64,000 nt of DNA from assembly GCF_028747985.1 (NCBI RefSeq), contig NZ_CP118108.1:1369501-1433500 (forward strand). Direction: 5' to 3'. This DNA is from Paenibacillus urinalis (GTDB taxonomy: Bacteria > Bacillota > Bacilli > Paenibacillales > Paenibacillaceae). The notes under the pieces are model-generated. The model worked only from the letters and a program-made list of their open reading frames with translations, ran no database searches and was not told where the DNA came from. Of the stretch, positions 1 through 8,854 are shown piece by piece. The translations under genes and the position numbers were made by a program. Positions within the stretch are counted from its first letter, which is position 1. The number at the start of each line of letters is the position of its first letter.

Positions 1-269
1 GCTTGTTCAAGTGCCTGTTTGGTATACTCTTTCGCTTCAATGCCGAGAGGCTGAACACCAAGCTTCGGATGAGAGGTCTCCGGGGTATCCACGAGCAGCA
101 TCCGAACAGATTGACTCTTGCCTTCGTACATGACTTTGAAAGTATCTCCATCGACCGCTCGATCCAGTGTAACAGGAACCCTTGGGAATTCATGCTCATC
201 TTGCGGCGTACAGCCCATCATGATTATAAAGAGGCATAGAATGCTTAAGATTGCCCACTTCTTGGACAC
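1..269 (-). CDS. Thermonuclease-family (SNase) lipoprotein, 5' part only
   Basis: The gene runs off the left edge; only about 89 N-terminal residues are visible. Start is GTG at 269 with GGAG eight bases upstream. Residues 1-20 form a lipoprotein signal peptide ending in the lipobox MMGC, so the protein should be anchored outside the cell membrane. The following stretch reads VDGDTFKV, then VRMLLVDTPET and HPKLGVQPLGIEA, which match the start of staphylococcal nuclease-like domains, including the calcium-binding Asp and the catalytic Arg of the RxLxxDTPE motif. This family hydrolyses DNA or RNA, often for nutrient scavenging. It is transcribed away from the pilus locus. Family assignment is good; completeness cannot be judged. 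Confidence 0.85.
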   Translation of the reverse strand, partial: MSKKWAILSILCLFIIMMGCTPQDEHEFPRVPVTLDRAVDGDTFKVMYEGKSQSVRMLLVDTPETSHPKLGVQPLGIEAKEYTKQALEQ

Positions 270-388
270 ATTGATCACTCCATTCTAAGGTGTTGTTATG
301 TAGGCAGCAGGCATTTCAATAGTGTACTATATAAGATGAAAAAAGGGAACGGATGTTTGATTTGATAATAAATAATAATAAAATGTGC

Positions 389-417
389 TTGCCCGGCATG
401 GAATATTATGCTAATCT
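389..417 (+). promoter_or_regulatory. Weak candidate promoter for the Tad locus
   Basis: TTGCCC (389-394), a 17-base spacer and TAATCT (412-417) preceded by TGC, an extended -10 pattern. The -10 matches only 3 of 6 bases, so this is tentative. A start near 424 would place the whole terminator-like hairpin at 446-498 inside the leader of the pilus operon. Confidence 0.3.
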
Positions 418-445
418 AGCATTAAATTAAACAGCACGTGACGGA

Positions 446-498
446 AGCACCGTCCATTATACCGTAGGAGATACGGGAGATGGACGGTGCTTTTTTTT
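446..498 (+). terminator. Strong intrinsic terminator hairpin / possible attenuator before the Tad operon
   Basis: A 12-bp perfect stem (AGCACCGTCCAT at 446-457 with ATGGACGGTGCT at 480-491) encloses a smaller CCGTA/TACGG stem and is followed by eight T. It ends about 20 bases before the first pilus gene. The only upstream gene runs in the opposite direction, so there is no obvious message for it to terminate. Premature termination of the pilus message is therefore a reasonable inference. Confidence 0.8.
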
Positions 499-517
499 GT
501 TGTGCTGGAAGGGAGAG

Positions 518-1693
518 TTGCATCTGGTCATAAGGAAGATTGTGCTGGCAAGCAGAACGCGTGAATACGTAGATGCAGTGCTTGATTACGTGCAAGGAAG
601 TGAATATTCAAGGAAGTTTCATGTAACGGCCTTCTCGCAACCGGAAGCGATGATGAGATATATGAATGAGCAGACTCGCGCATCGATGCCGGATTTGATC
701 GTTGGTGAATTGGAATTTATAGAGCAGATACGGGATGGATTAGATCAAGAGCGTGTCCCGATTCTACTTCTGGCGGAACAGCATGCTTCTGATGGGGATC
801 TGCCCCACGTGATGAAGTATCAGCCTTTATCTGCTCTGCTTGGAGCTTTAGAAGAGGCTGTTTTAAACTCAGGCAACGTTCGTTTGGATAACAGACACTC
901 CGGAGATGCGTCTTTGGTGATTGGGGTCACGTCGGCTTCCGGGGGCTGCGGCAAAACGACGGTTGCTTTAAACCTTGCGAAGCAGCTAGGCCGTGCGGGG
1001 TATTCGGTATTTTATTTGAACCTGGAAACACTCGACAGCACCAAGCCTTTTCTTCAGACAAGCCCTCAGGTGGGAAGCGAAGAAGAGCTGGGAGAAGCCT
1101 TTTCCAGACTTATGTATCTTATCAGAGCACGGCGTTCCGGAGGAAGGGCTTCGGAACAGAGAATTGATGTCAGATCTTATGTCCTGTGGAATGAACAGAT
1201 TAAATCCCATTATTTCTACCCGGCCAGGAATCGGAATGAGCTGCGCCAGCTCACGAAGTCGGATGTGAATGCACTATTAGAAGTGCTAATTGCATCAGAG
1301 CAATATCAATATATCATTACTGATCATGACTCGGTATGGGATGAGCGAGCTGAAGCCTTGATGGATAGATCTGATCTGCTGATCTGGCTTCTGTCTGATG
1401 ATATTCATACGCTGGCTAAAGCTTCGGCTTGGATGAGATATCAAGAGCAGCTTGATCCGATAAGGACAGGTCAGATTCAGGAGAAGTCCACTTATGTCAT
1501 TAATCGGTATACGGGAACGGTTGTAAATCCGATGCCTGAGGAATATATGCATACCGGCTTGTACTTGCCATATATTCCATCGTGGAAACAGATGAGAGAG
1601 CCGGAATTGCTGCTCGGATCACCCATTTATCAAAAAGAAATGCGGAGATTATGCGAAGCTGCCGGAATGTTGCAGAAGGAATATTCATCATGA
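518..1693 (+). CDS. tadZ: TadZ/CpaE-like pilus assembly ATPase
   Basis: About 391 residues. Residues 1-110 resemble the receiver-like N-terminal domain of CpaE/TadZ. A ParA/MinD-type ATPase domain follows, with a deviant P-loop (SGGCGKTT, around residue 140) and Rossmann-like alternation to the end. Known members localise the Tad secretion machine at the membrane. The open frame extends to TTG codons at 497 and 500, but these lie inside the terminator T-run. I prefer TTG 518, five bases after GGAAGG, with CTG 524 as an alternative after GGGAGAG. Its stop overlaps the tadA start (ATGA). It is the first gene of the pilus operon. Function is inferred from family and context. Confidence 0.85.
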   Translation: MHLVIRKIVLASRTREYVDAVLDYVQGSEYSRKFHVTAFSQPEAMMRYMNEQTRASMPDLIVGELEFIEQIRDGLDQERVPILLLAEQHASDGDLPHVMKYQPLSALLGALEEAVLNSGNVRLDNRHSGDASLVIGVTSASGGCGKTTVALNLAKQLGRAGYSVFYLNLETLDSTKPFLQTSPQVGSEEELGEAFSRLMYLIRARRSGGRASEQRIDVRSYVLWNEQIKSHYFYPARNRNELRQLTKSDVNALLEVLIASEQYQYIITDHDSVWDERAEALMDRSDLLIWLLSDDIHTLAKASAWMRYQEQLDPIRTGQIQEKSTYVINRYTGTVVNPMPEEYMHTGLYLPYIPSWKQMREPELLLGSPIYQKEMRRLCEAAGMLQKEYSS

Positions 1694-2943
1694 TGGATAC
1701 TTCGTTTAGAGAACTTAGAAATTCAATTCGTGCGGCTCTTGATGTTACTTCTGCGGCGGGAGACTCAGAGCTGATGGAGCATATTGAGGCAAGGGTATTC
1801 CGGCATTCTGGGCTCATCCATCTCACCTCCGGGGAGAAGCATGCTCTAATCAGAAGACTGTATGATTCCTTTCGCGGACTCGATGTACTTCAGCCGCTGA
1901 TCGACAATCCCCATATTACAGAAATTATGATCAACGGGCATACCGAGATATTCATTGAAGAGCGGGGTGAAGTGCGCCAGGCACCTGTCACGTTTGAATC
2001 GGAAGAGCGGCTGCAGGATATCATCCAGACGATCGTTTCTGGAGTGAATAGAATCGTGAATGAATCCTCACCTATAGTGGATGCCAGGCTAAAGGACGGT
2101 TCAAGGGTCAACATCGTGCTGCCGCCTGTCGCGTTAAAAGGACCTACCATGACGATCCGCAAATTTCCGGACAAGCCAATGACGATGGAGGACCTTGTTC
2201 GGATCGGAGCCATTAGCGACGAAGCCGCGGAGCTGCTCAGCAAGCTTGTTCGAAGCAAATACAACATGTTTATCAGTGGAGGCACGGGATCAGGGAAGAC
2301 AACCTTTCTTAATGCATTGTCTCAGTTCATCCCTCCAGATGAGAGAATCATTACGATTGAAGATTCGGCAGAGCTTCAGATCGTTACTGTTCCCAATCTG
2401 GTATCACTGGAGACCCGTAATGCAAATACGGAGGGGAAAGGGGTGATTTCCATTCGGGAGTTAATCCGCTCCTCTCTGCGAATGCGTCCTAACCGAATCA
2501 TTGTCGGTGAGGTTCGGGGAAGTGAGGCGCTGGATATGCTGCAGGCCATGAACACTGGGCATGAAGGCAGTCTGTCCACGGGCCATGCAAACAGTATTCC
2601 GGATATGATCTCACGACTGGAAACGATGGTACTCAGCGGAGCTGACTTACCCGTTGGCGTTGTCAGACAGCAGATCGCCTCTGCCATTGATATTGTTATC
2701 CATCTATCACGTCTCAGGGACCGTTCCAGACGAGTGACAGAGATTAGTGAGGTTGTTGGCTTGAAGGATGGGGGAATACAGCTGAACTCTTTGTACCGTT
2801 TTCAGGAGCTGGATGAAGTGGATGGACATATTATAGGCCAGCTTGAACGTTCGTCTGGAGTGCTTGTTCATCAAGATAAGCTCAAGGCAGCAGGCATCCA
2901 GGGAACTTTTTTTGAGGAGGAGAATGAGGTGAGGAACGCTTGA
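1690..2943 (+). CDS. tadA: TadA/CpaF secretion ATPase
   Basis: 417 residues, a normal length for TadA. This is the hexameric GSPII/T4SS-type ATPase that powers pilin polymerisation at the inner face of the membrane. The N-terminal domain (MINGHTEIFIEERG, around residue 75) precedes Walker A GGTGSGKT (about 197-204), the Asp/Walker B stretch IIVGEVRGSEALDML (about 271) and the His box TGHEGSLSTGHANS (about 288-301). The start is ATG 1690, which overlaps the tadZ stop; an ATG follows immediately at 1693. The frame is open upstream to 1582, but that part lies inside tadZ. Its end overlaps the next gene by four bases, indicating translational coupling. Confidence 0.95.
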   Translation: MMDTSFRELRNSIRAALDVTSAAGDSELMEHIEARVFRHSGLIHLTSGEKHALIRRLYDSFRGLDVLQPLIDNPHITEIMINGHTEIFIEERGEVRQAPVTFESEERLQDIIQTIVSGVNRIVNESSPIVDARLKDGSRVNIVLPPVALKGPTMTIRKFPDKPMTMEDLVRIGAISDEAAELLSKLVRSKYNMFISGGTGSGKTTFLNALSQFIPPDERIITIEDSAELQIVTVPNLVSLETRNANTEGKGVISIRELIRSSLRMRPNRIIVGEVRGSEALDMLQAMNTGHEGSLSTGHANSIPDMISRLETMVLSGADLPVGVVRQQIASAIDIVIHLSRLRDRSRRVTEISEVVGLKDGGIQLNSLYRFQELDEVDGHIIGQLERSSGVLVHQDKLKAAGIQGTFFEEENEVRNA

Positions 2944-3746
2944 ATCGTCAAATGGGAGCCGCGAGGGTGACAGCACAGACGGCGAATGCTTCGACTCATC
3001 AAAAGCTTCCGCGTTATATGGAGCACACGCTGTCCTATCGACAGAGAGCTGGCTGTATCGCGGCAAGTGCAATTCTATTTTTCGGGATAGGCTATCTGTT
3101 TTACCATCACTGGGCTCTCGGTTTGCTCCTGTCAGCCGCAGCTCTTTTTACACCGAAATACTATAATGTCTATCTGCTCAACAAGAGAAGAGAGGCGCTT
3201 AGTCTTCATTTTAAACAGGCGCTGTATTCCTTATCCTCATCTCTTGCTGCAGGCAAGTCGGTTGAGAATGCCTTTCGCGAGGCGGTGCATGATCTACGAA
3301 TGCTGGACCCTCAGGCAGATCACGATCTTATCAAAGAGCTGATGATCATATGTACAAGGATGGAATACGGTGAACCTATTGAAGATGCATTGAGAGATTT
3401 CGCAGATCGGGCCCAGATGGAGGATATCACGAATTTCGCAGATGTATTTGTTACTTGCAAACGTACGGGCGGCGATTTGGTTGAAGTTGTACGCAGAACC
3501 TCATCCGTCATCGGAGAGAAGCTGGATATTAAGCAGGAGATCGCTGTAACGATATCCCAGAAGAAGTTTGAATCCAAGGCCATGTTTGCAGCACCCTTCT
3601 TGTTTTTGATTTTTTTAAGTCTGACTTCACCTGATTTCCTGACACCACTCTATACCGGTGCTGGATATATCATATCGAGTATTGCACTTCTTATTCTATT
3701 TGGCTGCTTCATCTGGGTTCAGCGAATTATGGATGTAAGAGTGTAA
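2940..3746 (+). CDS. tadB: TadB-like type II secretion F domain membrane protein
   Basis: 268 residues starting at TTG 2940, which overlaps the tadA stop, after a GAGGTGAGG ribosome site. A hydrophobic pair spans residues 39-75. A cytoplasmic T2SSF (GspF) helical domain follows, with the typical run ALYSLSSSLAAGKSVENAF, and two C-terminal membrane segments occupy about 213-262. TadB and TadC form the inner-membrane platform on which TadA assembles the pilus. The order tadZ-tadA-tadB-tadC is standard for Tad loci. Assignment as TadB rather than TadC rests on position next to tadA and on the terminal hydrophobic segments. Confidence 0.9.
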   Translation: MNRQMGAARVTAQTANASTHQKLPRYMEHTLSYRQRAGCIAASAILFFGIGYLFYHHWALGLLLSAAALFTPKYYNVYLLNKRREALSLHFKQALYSLSSSLAAGKSVENAFREAVHDLRMLDPQADHDLIKELMIICTRMEYGEPIEDALRDFADRAQMEDITNFADVFVTCKRTGGDLVEVVRRTSSVIGEKLDIKQEIAVTISQKKFESKAMFAAPFLFLIFLSLTSPDFLTPLYTGAGYIISSIALLILFGCFIWVQRIMDVRV

Positions 3747-3758
3747 GGGGATTGAACC

Positions 3759-4634
3759 ATGATGATTATATGCAGTGTTCTTACTGTCGTTGTACTCGCG
3801 CTGGGCTGGATTATCTTTAATAAACGGGCAGGCTCGAGATACCGCGTATTGGATTCTATTGACATGAAAGGTATGCGGTTTCGCAAACTTCATGCTCCCT
3901 TTCTAGATTTAATTGAGAAGCTGCAGTTAACGAGGAAGCTGCCTATGCTGGTGTACCGGATACAGCACTCGGTGCAAAGAGTCTATGGACTGAAGCATAG
4001 CAATGAGAAGACCTTACTGTTCATTGCTGAAATGCTCGTTTATAGCTGGCTGTCTCTTATCGCTGGGGCACTGCTGACTCTAGTGCTGGAGGGAGATCCT
4101 TTGGGTCTCATCGCCGGAGCATTGCTTGCAGGCGTAATTCCGTTTGCCCAAATGAAGGATCTGCATCACAAGGTAAAGCTGCGGGAGCAGGATATCTTAA
4201 TGGAGCTTCCAGAATTTTTGAACAAAATTGTCCTGCTCGTTAGCGCCGGTGAAACGGTGCAAAGAGCCATTTTACATTGCACGGAACGAAAAAAAGGATC
4301 TGCTCACCCGCTCTATATTGAGCTGGGTCAGATGGTGGGAGAGTGGAACAACGGATACTCTTTTCAACAGGCATTTGAGCAGTTCAGTAAGCGATGTGGA
4401 GTGCAGGAGGTTTCTATTTTCACCACGACGGTGCTCCTGAATTTTAGACGGGGCGGGGGAGATTTTGTCCTCTCACTCCGTGATTTATCCAGAGTGCTGT
4501 GGGACAAGCGTAAATCACTCAGCCGAACACGTGGTGAACAGGCTTCTTCCAAGCTGGTATTTCCAATGGTGGTGATCTTTTTGGTCATTGTCGTTATGGT
4601 TGGAGCTCCGTCATTTATGATGATGAATTTATAG
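3759..4634 (+). CDS. tadC: TadC-like type II secretion F domain membrane protein
   Basis: 291 residues, 12 bases after tadB. It has an N-terminal membrane segment (1-20), a central hydrophobic pair (about 88-135), a T2SSF domain (ELPEFLNKIVLLVSAGETVQRAI near 147-169, LNFRRGGGDFV near 227) and a C-terminal segment (about 268-290). It is the second platform subunit of the pilus machine and presumably forms a heteromer with the preceding TadB. The start ATG 3759 follows AAGGGGATTGAACC. Nothing in it appears degraded. Confidence 0.9.
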   Translation: MMIICSVLTVVVLALGWIIFNKRAGSRYRVLDSIDMKGMRFRKLHAPFLDLIEKLQLTRKLPMLVYRIQHSVQRVYGLKHSNEKTLLFIAEMLVYSWLSLIAGALLTLVLEGDPLGLIAGALLAGVIPFAQMKDLHHKVKLREQDILMELPEFLNKIVLLVSAGETVQRAILHCTERKKGSAHPLYIELGQMVGEWNNGYSFQQAFEQFSKRCGVQEVSIFTTTVLLNFRRGGGDFVLSLRDLSRVLWDKRKSLSRTRGEQASSKLVFPMVVIFLVIVVMVGAPSFMMMNL

Positions 4635-4646
4635 GGGGATACGATA

Positions 4647-4832
4647 ATGTTAGCATTATGCAAACGCAAATTGGCAGATTTATGGAACGAAGAGGATGGG
4701 CTAGGGACACTTGAAATGATCCTCATTATTGGTGTGATCTTAATCATAGCTCTTATATTTAAGGATCAGATTCAGGCTTTGGTTGAGAATTTGCTTGAGA
4801 GTGTTACGAGCAAAAGTAATGAATTCTTCTAA
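4647..4832 (+). CDS. Flp1-like type IVb major pilin candidate
   Basis: 61 residues. A charged N-terminus (NEEDG at 14-18) leads into GTLEMILIIG and one hydrophobic helix (about 22-43). Gly18 with Glu23 at the +5 position of the mature protein fits a class III prepilin cleavage site. Small size, position after tadC and the presence of a prepilin peptidase four genes downstream support the role of main Flp-type pilin. Only one such pilin is present in the locus. The reading frame overlaps the next gene by 14 bases. Confidence 0.85.
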   Translation: MLALCKRKLADLWNEEDGLGTLEMILIIGVILIIALIFKDQIQALVENLLESVTSKSNEFF

Positions 4833-5490
4833 AGGCAGCAGCCATTTGAAAGGAGAGGAGGGGAGCTTCACAATCGAAGCTTCTCTCGTATTTCCCGTCA
4901 TTCTGTTGTCGCTATGTGTGCTCATGTTTTTTTGTGTGCTGCTGTACCAGAAATCGGCACTTTTGCAGTATGCTTCAGCTGCGTCAGAGCGTGCCTCATA
5001 CAGCTGGGATAACAGTCATAAGGACGCTAAGACCGGATCCTACCCGGAAGGGGAGACCGATCCGCTGTATTGGCGTTTTGCAGACGATCATATGATAGGT
5101 GCGCTCTTCGGTTCAGTAAGCGGTGGTCAGATTACAACAATAGAGCTCCCAGGAGGAGCTGCAAGTGATGATCTGCCAATGAAGAAGCTGAGTCAATCGG
5201 GGGCAGGCCTGCCTGTGTTGTACAGAGGTCAGATGGAATATGCGAATCAGATGCTGGACCGCCAAGTATGGACCAAGCTGAACCAAAATATGAGGCTGCC
5301 TATGCTCGATTTCTTATTCTCAGGTGATCCACGGATACAGCATTCTGGCAAATCCACCGTTGTAGAACCCGATGAATTCATTCGAAATGTCGAGCTTATG
5401 CGGTATTACGGAGCGAGATTTTCGAGGATGGGTACACCGGGCAACCCTTCGGAGTTCGCACAGATTTTGCAAAAATTTGCTGGGATGTGA
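4819..5490 (+). CDS. TadE-like pseudopilin
   Basis: 223 residues from ATG 4819, which lies inside the end of the pilin gene. The open frame continues upstream to 4783 but has no good start there. Residues 12-43 hold the TadE hallmark GEEGSFTIEASLVFPVI followed by a single membrane helix: Gly15 with Glu20 at +5, a likely substrate of the prepilin peptidase. The rest is a soluble extracellular domain of about 175 residues with no domain I recognise. TadE-type minor pilins are thought to initiate or cap the fibre. Its stop overlaps the next start by four bases. Confidence 0.8.
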   Translation: MNSSKGSSHLKGEEGSFTIEASLVFPVILLSLCVLMFFCVLLYQKSALLQYASAASERASYSWDNSHKDAKTGSYPEGETDPLYWRFADDHMIGALFGSVSGGQITTIELPGGAASDDLPMKKLSQSGAGLPVLYRGQMEYANQMLDRQVWTKLNQNMRLPMLDFLFSGDPRIQHSGKSTVVEPDEFIRNVELMRYYGARFSRMGTPGNPSEFAQILQKFAGM

Positions 5491-7709
5491 ATGTGTTGTT
5501 TAGACGAGGTGATTCTGAGTCCGGTGCGGTGACTATATTTTTGGCAATGGTGCTTGCCGTCGTGTTCTTATTTGTCGCTGTATTTGTTGACTATGCCCGG
5601 ATTGCTGCGATGAAAGTACAGGCTGAGAGACTGGCTCATGCTGCGGCTAGGTCCGTGATGTCCTCTTATATTCCCGAGCTTCAGGAAAGATACGGGCTGT
5701 TCGCTCATGATGGGAATCAGGGAGACTATGTTCTTGCGAAAGTATTAAATGACAGTACGAAGCCTACGCCGCATGCGGAAGGTTTTCCTCTAATCGGTAT
5801 GGAGGTGGTTCAATCTGGGCTTTCACTTGAGCGGGAGCTTGGAGCATTCGAGAACTTTAATCAGCAAATTCAAGAGGAAATGAAATATAAGGCTCCGGTG
5901 GACTTTATGGTAGAGGCCGTGTCCAGATTCAAACCGTTATCAGCAGAAATGAAGCAGGCTGCGCATTCGGTGGATGTCCTGCGGAAGCTTCAGAAGCTAT
6001 ATGACAAGCGTGAACGTCTGCTTGAAGAGGCCATTAAAAAACGGCGGGAAGCGGCAAAAACGGCGGAAGCCTTGGCCAAATTGGTGATGGACCCGCCAAG
6101 TACTTACTTTAGTGACAGCCCGCTGGGAGGGACGATGAGAAGCGCAGCGGATGCCGCAGCAAAATACCGTGATTATTACTCAAAATACACGGAAGATGAG
6201 GCCAGAGAACCGCTTGACCGGATCTATATATTTGAGCTCAGCGAATATCGATCAGATGTGAATCGCATTGTGACAAGTATTAATCGTGAGAATCAGGAAG
6301 CTCTCCATATACATGAGCAGGCGTTAAGTCAAGCGAATGATCGAATTGAAGAAGCCAAGAGTATAAATGAACAGATGAAGCAGGTCATTAAGGAAGGTGA
6401 GATGAGAGCGGCAAATACTGCTTACGATAAAGTTGGCAAAGCCAAGACGCCGGGAGCAGGCGCTTTACCCTCCGATGTTGGCAGCTTCGGTGATGATCTG
6501 CGAAAGCAGACGGATCAGTTAGTCCGGAAGGACTCGGAGTTCACTGAGTTTATAAGTGGTCATGCCGAGCAGCTAGGAGATTATAAGGCGGCTCACCAAG
6601 CGATTTCTACCTCCGCCACCTCAATTAGTCAACTGAGCGATGGAGATTCTCATCGTAAAAGACAGCATGTCCTGACTGCGAACCGTCAAATCCAGCAATA
6701 TATCACCAGGTATACTGCAGCCGGCGGAGGAAATGTGATTGATCAGGCAGCGAAGCAGATCGACGATTACCATTCTGCAGACAAGGAAAGAGCGAAGGTG
6801 GACAAGCAGTCAGAACAGAAACTGAAGGAAGCGCAGAACAGAATCAAGCTTCTGGTGGCTACAGCCGGAATTGAGAAGGCGACAGAGCAATTCAAGCAGC
6901 TGGAAGGATATTATAACGAAAATATAAGCTTCAATCAGAACCAGGCTAGCGGCACAGGTCCTTCAGAGAAGCAAATTGCAACGGATCCCTATGATGCCGG
7001 AGGTGAAGCGATGGCAGATATGGATCAATTATTCGGAGGAATGTCGAATCTCCTTGATGTAATAAGTGATGAGCTCTATCAGAATGAGTACGCTATGCAT
7101 TACTTCAAATCGGTCAATTTATCGTTGATTGCTGGCAGTAATATGAATAATAGCACGATGAGTCCAGAAACGTTCTTTCTTCCGGAAAGTCAGGAGCTGG
7201 AGTACATCATCTATGGATTTCACAATCCATACGGGAATATAGTCGCTGCTTATACCGAGGTATTTACGATTCGGCTAGCGATAAGAACAATGGAGGGACT
7301 TGTAGAGAACAGCAAGCTTGGAAATCCGCTGCTCGTATTATCCAAAGCTATTTTGCATGGTCTGACGGAAGCACTCGCTGATATGCAAAAGCTGGCGGAC
7401 GATGGTCAAGTAGAGCTGTCCAAGTATGCGAAGCAGGTTTCCATTACATATAGAGATCATCTTCGATTGTTTTTATTGGCACACAGCAATAACGATAAGA
7501 AGCTGTCTCGAATAAGTGCGATTATTCGACTGAACACCAAAATCGACCTTAACAAGACCTTCACGTATGCAGCTAGCCAGGCAGAAATGAGAATGAGGCT
7601 GTGGTTTCTTCCTGGCATAATGAGCGCACTAGGGACCGTGAGTGGCAGCGCTGACCGAATAGAGGATGGACACATTTACGTTTCACTCCAGTCAGACTAT
7701 GCATATTAA
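5487..7709 (+). CDS. Large DUF5702-like, TadG-type pilus locus protein
   Basis: 740 residues. It has a prepilin-like N-terminus (SGAVTIFLAMVL followed by a membrane helix to about residue 37), then VDYARI and SSYIPELQERYGLFA, features shared by DUF5702 proteins of Firmicute Tad loci. Unlike its neighbours it has Phe, not Glu, at the position five residues after Gly13, so peptidase cleavage is uncertain. Residues 150-480 are Lys/Glu/Ala/Gln-rich and probably form long coiled coils. The C-terminal 200 residues are more globular. The start is GTG 5487, overlapping the previous stop; GTG 5493 is an alternative. A surface-exposed, cell-wall-spanning structural role is inferred. Confidence 0.75.
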   Translation: MNVLFRRGDSESGAVTIFLAMVLAVVFLFVAVFVDYARIAAMKVQAERLAHAAARSVMSSYIPELQERYGLFAHDGNQGDYVLAKVLNDSTKPTPHAEGFPLIGMEVVQSGLSLERELGAFENFNQQIQEEMKYKAPVDFMVEAVSRFKPLSAEMKQAAHSVDVLRKLQKLYDKRERLLEEAIKKRREAAKTAEALAKLVMDPPSTYFSDSPLGGTMRSAADAAAKYRDYYSKYTEDEAREPLDRIYIFELSEYRSDVNRIVTSINRENQEALHIHEQALSQANDRIEEAKSINEQMKQVIKEGEMRAANTAYDKVGKAKTPGAGALPSDVGSFGDDLRKQTDQLVRKDSEFTEFISGHAEQLGDYKAAHQAISTSATSISQLSDGDSHRKRQHVLTANRQIQQYITRYTAAGGGNVIDQAAKQIDDYHSADKERAKVDKQSEQKLKEAQNRIKLLVATAGIEKATEQFKQLEGYYNENISFNQNQASGTGPSEKQIATDPYDAGGEAMADMDQLFGGMSNLLDVISDELYQNEYAMHYFKSVNLSLIAGSNMNNSTMSPETFFLPESQELEYIIYGFHNPYGNIVAAYTEVFTIRLAIRTMEGLVENSKLGNPLLVLSKAILHGLTEALADMQKLADDGQVELSKYAKQVSITYRDHLRLFLLAHSNNDKKLSRISAIIRLNTKIDLNKTFTYAASQAEMRMRLWFLPGIMSALGTVSGSADRIEDGHIYVSLQSDYAY

Positions 7710-7755
7710 TTTAATCGCTGCCTTATTAACCACAGGAATTAGGGGTTTGACTATT

Positions 7756-8838
7756 ATGGCATATACATGGCAGAGTCGGGAATCGAAGCTGCAATTCAAG
7801 AATGATATTGTCCAACGAGTTTGTAAGGATCAAATCAGTGACGATCAATGCAGTGACGATCAATGCAGTAAGGATCAAAGCAGTAACGATCAGGATGGAA
7901 ATGATCGAGGCAGCATTGTTGTTGAAGCTTCTTTAGTTCTACCTGTTTTTATATTTTTTATTGTGTTCTTGATCTACTTCGTTCAGATGACATTATTCTC
8001 AACCGCATTGCAGACGGCAGCTTCCGAGACCGTCAAAAAAATATCATCACATATCTATCCTGTAGCTATCGCCATTGAATCTGCAGGCTCAGTAGATTCA
8101 GGTTTAGGAGAGGTTCTGCCCGGAGACTCAGCTGCTGAGGGACTCATGCCCAAGCTGTCATTGACGGATTGGGTGACTGAATATGCAGCCACTCTGCCTG
8201 ACCCGATCGGATCATGGGCTTCCATGGCGGTTTCTAACGGACAAGAGCCGCTGGATCATCTCCAGACTTCCATATCGGAGGCGGTTCTAGATCCCGTTAT
8301 TAAACCGTTAATTCAACCGGTAATTGAGGATACGATACTTGAATACGATTCTCTGCATGTGAATGGAGTAGATGTTCCTAATCTTCAGAATAGGTCCAAT
8401 CCTTATTTTGGAATAGAGCTTACTTACGAATTACCGATCAAAGTTCCCTTTCTGAATAAGAGTCTGCGGGTTCAGGCCGGTGCGACGGAAAGGGTCTGGA
8501 TTGGAGCTACAAACGAAGAGGATAAGGGAACAATTGGGGATAGCGGTACTATAGGCAGTGTAGAGATTATTGCCAAGCCGAATCCCGCATATGTAGCCGG
8601 TCAAGCGACGATACGTGCCAAAATAACACCGGGTGCCTCAGCTAACCTATCCGTCTTTTATAAGACAGGAGAAAGTACAGCACAGCATGTGGGCTGGGCA
8701 ACTGCAGACGAGAACGGATTTGTGGAATGGACATGGTTTGTAGGAACAAGAACAACCCCTGGGACATGGCCGTTTGTGATCGAAACGAGTGACGGTGCCA
8801 GAGTTGAAGTTAGGTTTGACGTTGTCAAAAGATCATGA
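7756..8838 (+). CDS. Second TadE-like pseudopilin with a repeat-bearing N-terminus
   Basis: 360 residues from ATG 7756, with AGGGG about ten bases upstream. The frame is open from 7666, but earlier starts lie inside or just after the previous gene. Residues 24-49 are a hydrophilic repeat built on DQxSD, encoded by 15-base units. GSIVVEASLVLPVFIFF follows, with Gly52 and Glu57 at +5, then a membrane helix, as in TadE proteins. The extracellular part is about 280 residues. Its last 80 residues (about 275-358, PNPAYVAGQATIRAKITPG) look like an Ig-like beta domain. Being longer than the first TadE-like protein, it may be a tip or adhesin component; that is inference. Confidence 0.75.
   Translation: MAYTWQSRESKLQFKNDIVQRVCKDQISDDQCSDDQCSKDQSSNDQDGNDRGSIVVEASLVLPVFIFFIVFLIYFVQMTLFSTALQTAASETVKKISSHIYPVAIAIESAGSVDSGLGEVLPGDSAAEGLMPKLSLTDWVTEYAATLPDPIGSWASMAVSNGQEPLDHLQTSISEAVLDPVIKPLIQPVIEDTILEYDSLHVNGVDVPNLQNRSNPYFGIELTYELPIKVPFLNKSLRVQAGATERVWIGATNEEDKGTIGDSGTIGSVEIIAKPNPAYVAGQATIRAKITPGASANLSVFYKTGESTAQHVGWATADENGFVEWTWFVGTRTTPGTWPFVIETSDGARVEVRFDVVKRS
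7828..7902 (+). repeat. Tandem 15-base repeat in the second TadE-like gene
   Basis: Four close copies of a 15-base unit (type copy GATCAATGCAGTGAC) fill 7828-7887, and a degenerate fifth copy runs to 7902. Each encodes a five-residue D-Q-x-S-D/K/N unit. The unit is a multiple of three, so copy-number changes would keep the frame. Confidence 0.9.
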
Positions 8839-8854
8839 TGAGAGAGGATAAGTA

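Noticed and set aside
7666..7755. Earlier start for the second TadE-like gene
   Set aside because: It would begin inside the preceding gene with no ribosome site and add a hydrophobic stretch (MHINLIAALL) unlike prepilin leaders; ATG 7756 fits better.
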